From: Lachnoclostridium sp. UBA1241
GTDB lineage: Bacteria > Bacillota > Clostridia > Lachnospirales > Lachnospiraceae
Assembly: GCA_002308955.1 (NCBI GenBank)
Contig: DBWJ01000002.1
Location: forward strand, 1 to 11,444
Direction of reading: 5' to 3'
DNA: 11,444 bases
The notes beneath the pieces were generated by a model that saw only the letters and a program-made list of their open reading frames with translations, had not been told where the DNA came from and did no database searches. Both the position numbers and the translations under genes were made by a program. Positions 1 through 6,599 of the stretch are shown piece after piece; position 1 is the first letter of the stretch, and each line of letters starts with the position of its first letter.

Positions 1-281
1 TAAAGACCGGAAATAACGTTGTGTCCTCCCGGAGCCTGTCCGCCGGAAAGGATAACACCAATCACCCATTTCTTTGCAGGTGCGTTGTTTGCACCCTTAA
101 CGAACGTGATTTCCTTCTTACCGTAGGTGTTCGGGAACAGAGCCTTAATCTTGTCCTGATCCGCTACGCTCTTAGTTGCCTTGCCTTCCTTAACGCAGAT
201 GTCTGCGATGCCGTTTCTGAGCATCCCGGGAAGCTTCGGCTGATACTCATATCTCGCTTTTTGCAGAGGTGAAAGATTCAT
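1..281 (-). CDS. pfp: Diphosphate--fructose-6-phosphate 1-phosphotransferase (PPi-PFK), N-terminal part, cut by window edge
   Basis: The first 93 codons of a pyrophosphate-dependent phosphofructokinase, which phosphorylates fructose 6-phosphate with PPi in cytoplasmic glycolysis. The visible protein begins MNLSPLQKARYEYQPKLPG and carries GGQAPGGHNVISGL near residues 80-93. This is the substrate-loop motif of the long PFP clade; ATP-dependent enzymes have GGDAPGMN-like sequence here. Such proteins are usually about 550 residues, so most of the gene lies beyond position 1. The ATG at 281 is preceded by AAAGGAG at a good distance (about 7 nt). An ATG at 288 is in another frame. The gene has its own promoter just upstream (332-360) and is separate from the lipoprotein gene ending at 365. 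The family call is firm; kinetics and cofactor cannot be proved from the fragment. Confidence 0.93.
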   Translation of the reverse strand, partial: MNLSPLQKARYEYQPKLPGMLRNGIADICVKEGKATKSVADQDKIKALFPNTYGKKEITFVKGANNAPAKKWVIGVILSGGQAPGGHNVISGL

Positions 282-331
282 AAATCATACTCCTTTGTCT
301 CGTGATTTTGGGCAGAGCCCATTTGATGTAT

Positions 332-360
332 ATAGTATCTCATTTTGCGTCAAATGTAAA
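332..360 (-). promoter_or_regulatory. Predicted sigma-A promoter of the PPi-PFK gene
   Basis: On the minus strand TTTACA (360-355) and TACTAT (337-332) are separated by exactly 17 nt. A second overlapping reading is TTGACG with a 15-nt spacer to TATACA. The start point would fall near 325, giving a leader of about 45 nt. That leader contains a small TGGGC-aga-GCCCA hairpin (309-321) too weak to call a terminator. The -35 box begins 5 bp past the stop codon of the lipoprotein gene. Confidence 0.55.
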
Positions 361-364
361 GACT

Positions 365-2071
365 TTATCTTGCTGTCTGTCCGTCGCCGAAAAGGATGGT
401 TGCTTCCCCGACGTCATCGCAGATGACGCACACGTCCGGATTGTCCGGACAGTAGAAATGCACGGCCTTCCGCACCGGAATTCCGCAGACATAGGAGTAT
501 TCCATACAGATCTTACCGGCGGGCACCGTGTAGTCCCCGTCCCGGTCATATACATAATTCACGCGGGCGAACTCGTAGCTGCCGGCGTAATAGATTTCCG
601 AAACAACGCGTCCCTGCGAATCCTTTACATATTCGAGCGAAAGGTTCTGCGGAAATCCCGGAAAATGCAGAATCCGTAACTGCGCCTCGAAACCGAGGTA
701 CATGCCGGTAAGCGTGATGTCAAGACACTCCTCGCCCTCCACGGTCTGGGATATCATCTCCAGGTTTCCGAATTTGGCGCGCTTCATGCAGTATTCTTCC
801 TCATAGCGCGTTCCGGAGAATTCGTAGTGGATTCCGTCATCGGCAAATACGATGTCGCCCCTCGGCTGTCCCGCATTCAGAGGTCCAAGGAGCACCTCAT
901 AGGCATCGCCGAACATCTGCCGGTCCATAGGTCCGCCCGTTCCACCGGGAGCCCAGCCGAACAGGCTGAAGCCGTTCCAGCCGTATGTGAGCGACGATGC
1001 GGGATATTCCTGCATCTTCTCAAGATAGCCGGAGCTCTCGAGAAGCTCCTCAAAGGTTCCTGTACGGATCCAGGAGATCATTGCGGACTCTTCTTTAGAA
1101 GGGTTCGCGTCCTGATGTCCGTCGAAGAAGTCGGTCATGTTCTGTCCGGCGATCATCGGCTCCTCATAGCCTTCCCGGATGAAGTAATCATCGGTGCCCC
1201 AGCGGGCCTTGCCGGCTCCGAGCGTGAGTACGGTCGTTCCGGTGGAATCCTTTAAGAACACCTCGTCACCCACCTGATAGATTCGGTAGGAATCCACCTC
1301 GGTGGTAATCTCGCGGATCGGGTTCTCCTCTTCGTTCACGGAAAGTTTCTTCGTGAAACCGTTCTTCTCATAAAGGGAGAACGCTTCATCGGAAAGAAGC
1401 GTTCCGGGAACGCTGAATTCGCTTGTCAGAAGCATTCTTACGGTGCCGATACAGCCGACGGATTCGGAATCCACCGGATCCGCGGAACGGCAGAGAATGC
1501 CGACGTCCTCCGCTTCGGGCGTTACGCTCAGGTTCGACAGGCTCTCAAGAAGTTCCTGCATGCGCATCTCGGGGCGTTCGCCGGAGCCTAGGGAAAACCA
1601 AGGACAGTAATACTTTCCGCGGGCGCCGACGAAGCGCTTCTCTCCCTGCTGCTCTTCGTAGATGTAGGCCTCGTCCCCCTTCTCCTCGGTGTACAGGTGG
1701 TAAAGCGGTTCGCCGCTTTCTGTTGCGAGAAGGATTTCGTAAGGGTAATACGTGCCATTTAACGTAATGGAAGTATAGGTTAATTCGTACTGCTCGCCGT
1801 TCAACCGGGTTATCATAAACCTTTCTGCCCCCTTCTCGCCGACTACGATCTCCCGGAAATAGATGTTATCAAGGAGGAAGCCATCCTGATTCGTCCCATC
1901 CGGCCAGTCCGTCCCGGAGACGCACTGGTAGGTGACGGTGGGCGTCGGAGTCCCGGTCGCGGCCGCCACAGTCACCGCTTCTTCGAGCGCAGCAGCGCTC
2001 TCCTTCCTGCCGCAGGCAGCAAGGAAAAGCATCACCAGGCATACGATTGTCAGGCCGATTACACGCTTCAT
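365..2071 (-). CDS. Secreted lipoprotein of unknown function (568 aa)
   Basis: I do not recognise this family. The protein starts MKRVIGLTIVCLVMLFLAAC: a basic residue pair, a hydrophobic stretch and a lipobox LAAC with the acylated cysteine at residue 20. It should therefore be cleaved by signal peptidase II and anchored to the outer face of the membrane. A Thr/Pro linker (about 38-48) leads into about 520 residues of acidic, Tyr- and Gly-rich sequence with strand-like alternation and no recognised catalytic motif. Several cysteines (50, 156, 194, 207, 522, 529, 541, 548, 551) could form disulfides. The ATG at 2071 has GAGG about 7 nt upstream and begins the signal peptide. A TTG five codons earlier would prepend SEDF-type residues and is less likely. 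A hairpin terminator (2093-2118) separates it from the gene upstream, so its promoter is unclear. Confidence 0.85.
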   Translation of the reverse strand: MKRVIGLTIVCLVMLFLAACGRKESAAALEEAVTVAAATGTPTPTVTYQCVSGTDWPDGTNQDGFLLDNIYFREIVVGEKGAERFMITRLNGEQYELTYTSITLNGTYYPYEILLATESGEPLYHLYTEEKGDEAYIYEEQQGEKRFVGARGKYYCPWFSLGSGERPEMRMQELLESLSNLSVTPEAEDVGILCRSADPVDSESVGCIGTVRMLLTSEFSVPGTLLSDEAFSLYEKNGFTKKLSVNEEENPIREITTEVDSYRIYQVGDEVFLKDSTGTTVLTLGAGKARWGTDDYFIREGYEEPMIAGQNMTDFFDGHQDANPSKEESAMISWIRTGTFEELLESSGYLEKMQEYPASSLTYGWNGFSLFGWAPGGTGGPMDRQMFGDAYEVLLGPLNAGQPRGDIVFADDGIHYEFSGTRYEEEYCMKRAKFGNLEMISQTVEGEECLDITLTGMYLGFEAQLRILHFPGFPQNLSLEYVKDSQGRVVSEIYYAGSYEFARVNYVYDRDGDYTVPAGKICMEYSYVCGIPVRKAVHFYCPDNPDVCVICDDVGEATILFGDGQTAR

Positions 2072-2092
2072 GAAATCCTCACTCAATAACCG

Positions 2093-2118
2093 AAAATAGT
2101 CCCCACAGGGACTATTTT
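2093..2118 (-). terminator. Intrinsic terminator-like hairpin between the surface-protein and lipoprotein genes
   Basis: A perfect 11-bp stem, AAAATAGTCCC and GGGACTATTTT, closes a 4-nt loop (TGTG on the minus strand). The A and T runs are part of the stem, so it could work in both directions. It lies 45 bp after the stop of the 2164-3522 gene and 21 bp before the ATG of the lipoprotein gene at 2071. Its simplest role is to end the surface-protein transcript, but any lipoprotein transcript starting upstream would also have to pass it. Confidence 0.75.
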
Positions 2119-2163
2119 ATCGGGTATATGTTACACAGTTATTACGAAAGTCTAACAGTTCTT

Positions 2164-3522
2164 TTATGATTGCTTCTCTTTCTTCTTTTTAAGGACGATG
2201 ATTACGATAACCACCGCAAGAATAACAACCGCAATCAGAATCCAGATGAAGATGCAGAGACCGAGCGGCTGCGGGCAGAAACCGCAGAGAGAACACTTGT
2301 CCTTCTTCTCTTCTTTCTTGTCGTCCTTCTTGTTCTCATCGGGCTCATCCGGAACCGCCGTAGGTGTCGGCTTCGGGTCATCTTTAATCTCGGTTGTTTC
2401 AAATGTCAGAACATCGGACCAGGGAGAGTAGATGGTTTCGTCGATACCGGACTGGTCGCAGAAGTAACGGCAGCGGATCTCCACCTTCGAGCCGTCAACA
2501 ATGGTCTCCCCTTCCTTCAGAAGGTAGACAAGATCTCCCTTGATCTCACCCGACGTAACCCAGTCAAGCCCGAGCGAAGTCCACTCGGCGTCGCCTTTGA
2601 CGCGGGCTTCCGTCTGAATGCGGATGCTTCCGCCGTATGCGGCTGCCTGAGAAGCCTTCTCGGCAAGTTCTTCCGGAACGGTAAGGGTATACGCAACTAC
2701 CGGCTGGCCGTTGAATTCCTCGTCCGTCAGGCGAAGATTCGTGATGACCGGAGCCGTGGCGAGATCCGCCTCCGTCACCGGCTCCACCTTCGCAACATCC
2801 TTGCCGTAGCCGCAGACATCCGACCATTCGGTGAACTTATGAAGATACTTGATTCCGTCCTCGCTCTCCATGACGGCAGTAGCTACAAAACGCACGCGGA
2901 AGTACGCGGTATGCTCCGTAAAATCAATATGAACGTTGTCATCGTAATACTCGTACTGATCCGGTCGGAGCTGGTCCTTAACACCGGGCGTTCCGTTCTC
3001 GGGAATTCCGTTCCAGCGGTCACCGTCCGGAACGCCGCGCATGATCCAGTACTCCTGCACGGTTTCCGACGCATTATTAAGACCCCATTCAACAATGTCC
3101 CAATCACTGTACCGGTAGTGATAATCCTCGTCGAGGCCGAGACCGTTTCCGGTGGGGTCATCCCAGTACTTGTTGTAATGCCATCCGCTTACCGGATCGT
3201 TGACATCGTCAAGCGCCCAGTCAACCTGTATATTAAGATATACATCGGTTGCACCGTACTTAGCAAGCATCGACTCTAAAAGGCCGAACTCGCGCGCCTG
3301 ATCGATGGCGATAAGGGCATTCGAAAGCTCGGGATCCAGGCTGAACGAGAGACGCATGGTCGTCGGCGAATCGTTCCCCTCAAGCCATTGCACCGCAACA
3401 TTCTGCGGCGCCTTAACATCGATCGGAAGGCCGTCCCCGCTGCTTCCGGAAGAAGCCCCTGCTGCGCTGCAGCTGCCGAAAAGTAACATCATGATCAGTG
3501 CCCAAATACTTACTGTTCTCAT
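2164..3522 (-). CDS. Secreted surface protein with C-terminal membrane anchor and cysteine cluster (452 aa)
   Basis: Function unknown. The N-terminus MRTVSIWALIMMLLFGSCSA is an export signal. FGSC may be a degenerate lipobox with cysteine at 18, although Phe at -3 is unusual. The body (about 35-375) is rich in Trp, Tyr and Asp with alternating strand patterns; two segments (about 255-375 and 35-245) end in W-S-D-V and look like paired beta-sandwich modules, perhaps FN3-like. Residues 376-409 form a Pro/Lys/Glu stalk. Then comes CSLCGFCPQPLGLC (410-423), a hydrophobic helix (about 423-444) and KKKKEKQS at the cytoplasmic end. The ATG at 3522 has GGAGG 8 nt upstream and starts the signal peptide. 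The frame stays open to 3639, but that extension would run through a terminator and the tRNA gene, so I reject it. Confidence 0.85.
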   Translation of the reverse strand: MRTVSIWALIMMLLFGSCSAAGASSGSSGDGLPIDVKAPQNVAVQWLEGNDSPTTMRLSFSLDPELSNALIAIDQAREFGLLESMLAKYGATDVYLNIQVDWALDDVNDPVSGWHYNKYWDDPTGNGLGLDEDYHYRYSDWDIVEWGLNNASETVQEYWIMRGVPDGDRWNGIPENGTPGVKDQLRPDQYEYYDDNVHIDFTEHTAYFRVRFVATAVMESEDGIKYLHKFTEWSDVCGYGKDVAKVEPVTEADLATAPVITNLRLTDEEFNGQPVVAYTLTVPEELAEKASQAAAYGGSIRIQTEARVKGDAEWTSLGLDWVTSGEIKGDLVYLLKEGETIVDGSKVEIRCRYFCDQSGIDETIYSPWSDVLTFETTEIKDDPKPTPTAVPDEPDENKKDDKKEEKKDKCSLCGFCPQPLGLCIFIWILIAVVILAVVIVIIVLKKKKEKQS

Positions 3523-3555
3523 CTTATGTTCCTCCGTAAAATGTGAAAACTGATT

Positions 3556-3595
3556 CAAAAACAAAAATCCGGCCCAGCGAATACGGTCCGGATTT
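3556..3595 (-). terminator. Intrinsic terminator after tRNA-Ala
   Basis: On the minus strand AAATCCGG (3595-3588) pairs with CCGGATTT (3572-3565). The stem continues past one A/G mismatch with CC/GG. A U-rich tail, TTTTTGTTTTT, follows. The hairpin begins 8 nt after the tRNA end, so it should define the 3' end of the tRNA transcript. Only 33 bp remain before the ATG of the surface-protein gene at 3522, and I see no convincing promoter in them. That gene may depend on read-through or on a promoter I cannot recognise. Confidence 0.8.
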
Positions 3596-3603
3596 CGATA
3601 ACA

Positions 3604-3676
3604 TGGAGCATAGGGGACTTGAACCCCTGACCCCAACACTGCCAGTGTTGTGCGCTCCCAACTGCGCTAATGCCCC
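3604..3676 (-). tRNA. tRNA-Ala, anticodon GGC
   Basis: The 73 nt fold as a complete cloverleaf: acceptor GGGGCAT with ATGCTCC, D-stem GCGC/GCGC with loop AGTTGGGA, anticodon stem CAACA/TGTTG with loop CTGGCAG, five-base variable region, and T-stem AGGGG/CCCCT with loop TTCAAGT. Loop positions 34-36 read GGC, decoding GCC alanine codons. The acceptor has the G3:U70 wobble pair, the main identity element for alanyl-tRNA synthetase, which independently supports the call. The discriminator is A. CCA is not encoded and must be added after transcription. The gene has a promoter and hairpin upstream and a terminator downstream. Confidence 0.97.
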
Positions 3677-3681
3677 GATTT

Positions 3682-3711
3682 ATAAGGAGTAACCCGAAGG
3701 AAACTCCTTAT
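3682..3711 (-). other. UUCG-capped hairpin in the 5' leader of tRNA-Ala
   Basis: On the minus strand ATAAGGAGT and ACTCCTTAT form a perfect 9-bp stem. It is followed by a symmetrical TT/TT internal loop and an inner CC-TTCG-GG, a C(UUCG)G tetraloop. No U-run follows; the tRNA starts 5 nt later. With a start point near 3718, the hairpin fills nearly the whole precursor leader, so it may guide 5' processing or protect the precursor. The extra-stable tetraloop exists only in minus-strand RNA, which fits an RNA role. Confidence 0.65.
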
Positions 3712-3724
3712 TACTTACAGCAAT

Positions 3725-3752
3725 ATCTTACCGAAAAACCCGAAAATGTCAA
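3725..3752 (-). promoter_or_regulatory. Predicted sigma-A promoter of tRNA-Ala
   Basis: On the minus strand a perfect TTGACA (3752-3747) is followed after 16 nt by TAAGAT (3730-3725), matching four of six -10 positions. The start point would be near 3718, about 40 nt before the mature tRNA. It lies just after the stop codon of the DUF4230 gene at 3769, with no clear terminator between, so read-through from that gene is also possible. Confidence 0.6.
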
Positions 3753-3766
3753 GAAAAATTTCTCTT

Positions 3767-4399
3767 TTATTCCTTGAAGACAATCTTGTAATCCTTCGAC
3801 AGCGTCGAGGCATTCAGAAAGCTCGTGATGACCTTCTTGGCCTCTTCCTTCGCGGAGGTCATGAACTCCTCGTTCTTTAAAAGCTCGTCCGCCTTCTTCA
3901 TCTTCAGCTGGCCCATCAGAGCAGAGTAATCCGCAATCTTCGTCTCTGTGAAGATGGAGTTCTTGACTTCGTAAGCCTTGAAGCCCTCCTCGTCCACCTC
4001 GTGCGAAAGAATGAATACGGGCGGAAGCGTGATCGTGATCGTCATCGCTTCGTTATCGACCTCAAATGTGACCTGATTCAGCACGATTCCCGCGCTGATG
4101 ATTCCCCTGTAGGTGAAGATGGTCCGGTCCGTGGTAAGCGGAATCTTCGCGCCGAGCACTTCCTTGTAGTTCTCAAACGTATCCACGTCGGTATAATAAT
4201 ACCGCTGGGTCACGAGGTCGCCTGCGGGCTTTACGATCTCCTGCACGGTGCTGACGTCAAGCGTCTGCTTATCCTCAACCGCGTCCGCAACCTTCTCAAG
4301 CAAAGACTTACGGTCCTTGTTGCCGATCTTCACGCCGGCGAAGATGCCAGCGCCGAGACACACAACCAAAGCACCGACCAACAATCCTATCTTCTTCAT
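3767..4399 (-). CDS. Membrane-anchored DUF4230 family protein (210 aa)
   Basis: A short cytoplasmic start is followed by one membrane segment (about residues 4-24, MKKIGLLVGALVVCLGAGIF), then a soluble domain on the outer side. Residues about 50-205 match what I know of DUF4230: VQEIVKPAGDLVTQRYYYTD, then TIFTYRGIISAGI, then TITITLPPVFILSHEVDEE and NSIF. The molecular function of DUF4230 is not established, and I see no catalytic motif. The ATG at 4399 is preceded by AAGGAGGG at 7 nt. An in-frame extension to 4447 overlaps the predicted promoter and start point and lacks a ribosome site. It appears to be transcribed alone from the promoter at 4447-4475; no strong terminator of its own follows, so transcripts may run on into tRNA-Ala. 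Confidence 0.88.
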   Translation of the reverse strand: MKKIGLLVGALVVCLGAGIFAGVKIGNKDRKSLLEKVADAVEDKQTLDVSTVQEIVKPAGDLVTQRYYYTDVDTFENYKEVLGAKIPLTTDRTIFTYRGIISAGIVLNQVTFEVDNEAMTITITLPPVFILSHEVDEEGFKAYEVKNSIFTETKIADYSALMGQLKMKKADELLKNEEFMTSAKEEAKKVITSFLNASTLSKDYKIVFKE

Positions 4400-4445
4400 A
4401 CAATTTCCCTCCTTACACGCATAGTAATACAGTCTACTACAATTC

Positions 4446-4483
4446 AATTATAAAAGAAACCGCCTGACTGTGCAAGCGGTTTC
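4446..4483 (-). terminator. Intrinsic terminator of the TelA operon
   Basis: On the minus strand GAAACCGC (4483-4476) and GCGGTTTC (4463-4456) pair perfectly. The stem continues by U-G, U-A and G-C pairs to a 6-nt loop, followed by TTTTATAATT. It starts 30 bp after the TelA stop. The wobble pair forms only in minus-strand RNA, supporting this direction. The same bases also contain the promoter of the DUF4230 gene. Confidence 0.85.
4447..4475 (-). promoter_or_regulatory. Predicted sigma-A promoter of the DUF4230 gene, embedded in the terminator
   Basis: On the minus strand TTGCAC (4475-4470) and a perfect TATAAT (4452-4447) are exactly 17 nt apart. The -35 box lies in the top of the terminator hairpin and the -10 box in its U-tract. 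The start point would be near 4440, giving a leader of about 40 nt. A second, weaker reading is TTGAAT with a 15-nt spacer to TACTAT further downstream. Confidence 0.6.
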
Positions 4484-4513
4484 TGAATGCCCGGTTTTCG
4501 GAATGTATGATTT

Positions 4514-5557
4514 TCAGTCATCTGTGAGAATTCCGTATTGCATTTCACGGTCAATGCGCTCGAGTTCCTTCTCAACGGATTCGCGTTTCATGCGGTTCTC
4601 GCTCTGGATTCTCGCCACCTCGTCAAGGCTTTCGATGAGGATGCGGTTGGTCTCTGCAAGGGTATGCGGATCGATGGCCGTCGAGCCGGCAGCACGCTGG
4701 CTTTCGGCGGTAACCAGCTTCAGGTTCTCCGCGTTACGAAGCAGCAGCTTGTTGGTCATCTCGTTGATGGTCTGGTCGGTCCGAACCGCCTGTCTTGCGT
4801 GCTCCGCGCCGAGGGCAAGAACGATCTGGTTCTTCCAGAGAGGAATCGTATTGTAAAGGGTGGACTGCAGCTTGTCCGCCATGATTGCGAAGTTCGTCTG
4901 AAGCATTCGGATCTGCGCGGCCTGCTGCACGGAAATGGTACGGGAGAGCTCCAGCTCAACCGTCTTTCTTTCAAGCCGCTCGATGATGTTGTTCATCCAG
5001 GACTCTTCCACGGGGTTGAAGTCCGCCTGAAGGGCCTTTGCCCGCATCTCGTCGACCTTCATCTTGAGGGCGGCAACCTTGACACCGGCCTGACGGTAGT
5101 ACTCCTGGTTCATGTTGAACATCTGGTTTAAAAACGCGCAGTCGCGGATCAGCCGCACCTGATGGTCCTCAAGGGTTCCGGCGATGGCGTCGACGTTCTT
5201 CGCGGCGATGTCGTATTTCTTCCGGACGGCAACCGCGTTGTTCTTCCGCTTCCAGAACAGGATCTTCCGGTCGTTGTCCGGCTCCTCCTGCTCGATATCG
5301 CACAGATAGCTGATGGTGTCCCGCAGGGTGTCGTCCACTTCGTCGATGGAGGAGTCGTTCAGGTTGTTGATCATGACCTGCGAAAGCTCTGCCATTTTCT
5401 TCTGTGTATCGAGACCGAACCGGGTGATGCTGTTAATGTCCGAGGTGTCCAGCTCCGCAACGCTCGTCTCGATCTGCGGAATATCGCTGTCGTTGAGCCC
5501 GAGTCCGGGGTTGCTTGCAATCACCCGCAGATATCCGATTTCCTTGTTGTCATCCAT
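4514..5557 (-). CDS. telA: TelA family (toxic anion resistance) protein (347 aa)
   Basis: A soluble, mostly helical protein of the TelA family, about the usual length for it. The diagnostic C-terminal half is clear: IERLERKTVELELSRTISVQ (about 192-211), QIRMLQTN (215-222) and LQSTLYNTIPLWKNQIVLAL (230-249), followed by a coiled-coil tail. TelA proteins are linked to resistance to tellurite and other toxic anions and to general stress operons, but their biochemical role is unknown and many family members are not needed for tellurite resistance. The ATG at 5557 has AAGGAG 7 nt upstream. It is the last gene of the predicted four-gene operon, 66 bp after the 304-aa gene and followed by a terminator. 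Its partner here is an AAA+ ATPase; no TerD-type gene is present in the window. Confidence 0.93.
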   Translation of the reverse strand: MDDNKEIGYLRVIASNPGLGLNDSDIPQIETSVAELDTSDINSITRFGLDTQKKMAELSQVMINNLNDSSIDEVDDTLRDTISYLCDIEQEEPDNDRKILFWKRKNNAVAVRKKYDIAAKNVDAIAGTLEDHQVRLIRDCAFLNQMFNMNQEYYRQAGVKVAALKMKVDEMRAKALQADFNPVEESWMNNIIERLERKTVELELSRTISVQQAAQIRMLQTNFAIMADKLQSTLYNTIPLWKNQIVLALGAEHARQAVRTDQTINEMTNKLLLRNAENLKLVTAESQRAAGSTAIDPHTLAETNRILIESLDEVARIQSENRMKRESVEKELERIDREMQYGILTDD

Positions 5558-5567
5558 TTTGTTCTCC

Positions 5568-5600
5568 TTGTATGGCTATATTACCAGTCGTTGTATGGCT
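5568..5600 (-). repeat. Two direct copies of AGCCATACAA in the gap before telA
   Basis: On the minus strand AGCCATACAA occurs at 5600-5591 and again at 5577-5568, 23 bp apart start to start. The second copy runs directly into the telA Shine-Dalgarno sequence. The 66-bp gap also holds a small GC-rich GCCG...CGGC dyad. No promoter or terminator is evident. It may be a duplicated translation-control site or chance. Confidence 0.5.
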
Positions 5601-5623
5601 GCCGTCGCCCGGGTGGCGGCTGA

Positions 5624-6538
5624 TCAGTCGTCTTCCCCGTAGTACTGCGGGACTTTGATCTTTCCGCTTAGGTGAAGCCTCGCGAGGAACGCATCCGCGT
5701 CCTGCTTGATGTTCTTCCCGACAATGCCCATGCTCTGCGGCGTTCCGATGAAGATGGCATTGTTGTCGATACCGAGAATTCTCTTGATCACGTCTTCGTC
5801 CGCAACCTTGCCGTAGGTCATGCCCCAGTTTCCGTTAAACGGCATGGATTCCTTCAGTCTCGAGATGACCCTTCGAAGGAAGGAACGCCCGCACATCGGG
5901 TAGTAGCATTTGGCGGGGTCGAGCTTCTGGCCGGGCCGTTTCAGCATGATCTCGCAGAGGAACAGCTCGTTGTATTCGATACTCGCCTCGAACACCCGAA
6001 GGTCCACAATGTAGTTGTTCTGCTCGAGAATTCGCACCAGGTTCAGCGTCAGAATTCCACGGGTCTTGATCTGCGCCTCGGTCGTGTTCCGGCTGTACGC
6101 CACATTCATGTAAATCCGGATCAGCTTCTTCTCGACCACCTTCGAGAGTCGGTACATGTTCTTGGGCGCCCCCGCGACGTAGGCAGGCACGTTCGGCCGG
6201 CTTCCGACGAAGGCGGGAACGCTGCAGCGCTGTCTGACGCTCTGCCGGTTCACGGCTTCGAGCTGGTTCGTGAGGATCATGAATTCCTCCATACCCTCTT
6301 CGTAGCCGCCGGTGCAGTACGCGATTGCCTGCTCAAGAGGCGGGCCTGCAAACTGCTCATCCGCGCGGACGCTCATCATGATCGGGAAGCTCCTCGTGTT
6401 GACCGGCGGGTCCGAGCTTAAAAACATCTCCAGCTCGCCCAGGGACTCAAACACCGGGTTATACAGCGAAGAATTCTTTCCGACCTTGCGAACGGTCAGA
6501 AAGCGGTCCAGACTGATTTCAATTCCGTTCTCCGCCAT
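5624..6538 (-). CDS. Uncharacterised cytoplasmic protein with a GSRPNVPAYVAGAPKNM motif (304 aa)
   Basis: I cannot assign a function. The protein has no signal peptide or membrane helix and should be cytoplasmic. Its most striking feature is GSRPNVPAYVAGAPKNM at residues 112-128, with spaced Gly, Pro and Met that look strongly constrained. From memory this recalls proteins of unknown function in some tailed phages, near CobS/CobT-like genes; I could not check that. The C-terminal half mixes helices (about 130-180) and strands (176-200), then CYYPMCGRSFLRR (211-223) and IFIGTPQSMGIVGKN (262-276). The ATG at 6538 has GGAGG 5 nt upstream. It lies 61 bp after the ATPase gene and 66 bp before telA, so it is probably co-transcribed with both and may be a partner of the ATPase. 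Confidence 0.8.
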   Translation of the reverse strand: MAENGIEISLDRFLTVRKVGKNSSLYNPVFESLGELEMFLSSDPPVNTRSFPIMMSVRADEQFAGPPLEQAIAYCTGGYEEGMEEFMILTNQLEAVNRQSVRQRCSVPAFVGSRPNVPAYVAGAPKNMYRLSKVVEKKLIRIYMNVAYSRNTTEAQIKTRGILTLNLVRILEQNNYIVDLRVFEASIEYNELFLCEIMLKRPGQKLDPAKCYYPMCGRSFLRRVISRLKESMPFNGNWGMTYGKVADEDVIKRILGIDNNAIFIGTPQSMGIVGKNIKQDADAFLARLHLSGKIKVPQYYGEDD

Positions 6539-6599
6539 GTCTCCCTCCTGAATATATTCTCATGCGCTGCATCTGCTGCTTCACATTTTCCGCAATAAG

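Noticed and set aside
2072..2086. TTG start five codons before the lipoprotein ATG
   Set aside because: The ATG at 2071 has a properly spaced GAGG and directly begins the signal peptide; the TTG start would place acidic residues in front of it.
2170..3279. Long open frame on the plus strand, antisense to the surface-protein gene
   Set aside because: It has no ribosome site or family resemblance, is rich in Arg and Leu as expected of a reverse frame, and covers a gene with a clear signal peptide and anchor. Similar plus-strand frames opposite the other genes were rejected for the same reason.
3523..3639. Upstream extension of the surface-protein frame
   Set aside because: It runs through the terminator and the 3' part of tRNA-Ala and would bury the signal peptide 39 residues inside the protein.
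3746..3766. Terminator directly after the DUF4230 stop (AAGAGAAATTTTTCTT)
   Set aside because: The arms are imperfect, all A/T and leave no loop, and the region overlaps the tRNA promoter -35 box.
4400..4447. Upstream start of the DUF4230 frame
   Set aside because: It begins at the predicted promoter -10 box and lacks a ribosome site, while ATG 4399 has AAGGAGGG and begins the membrane segment.
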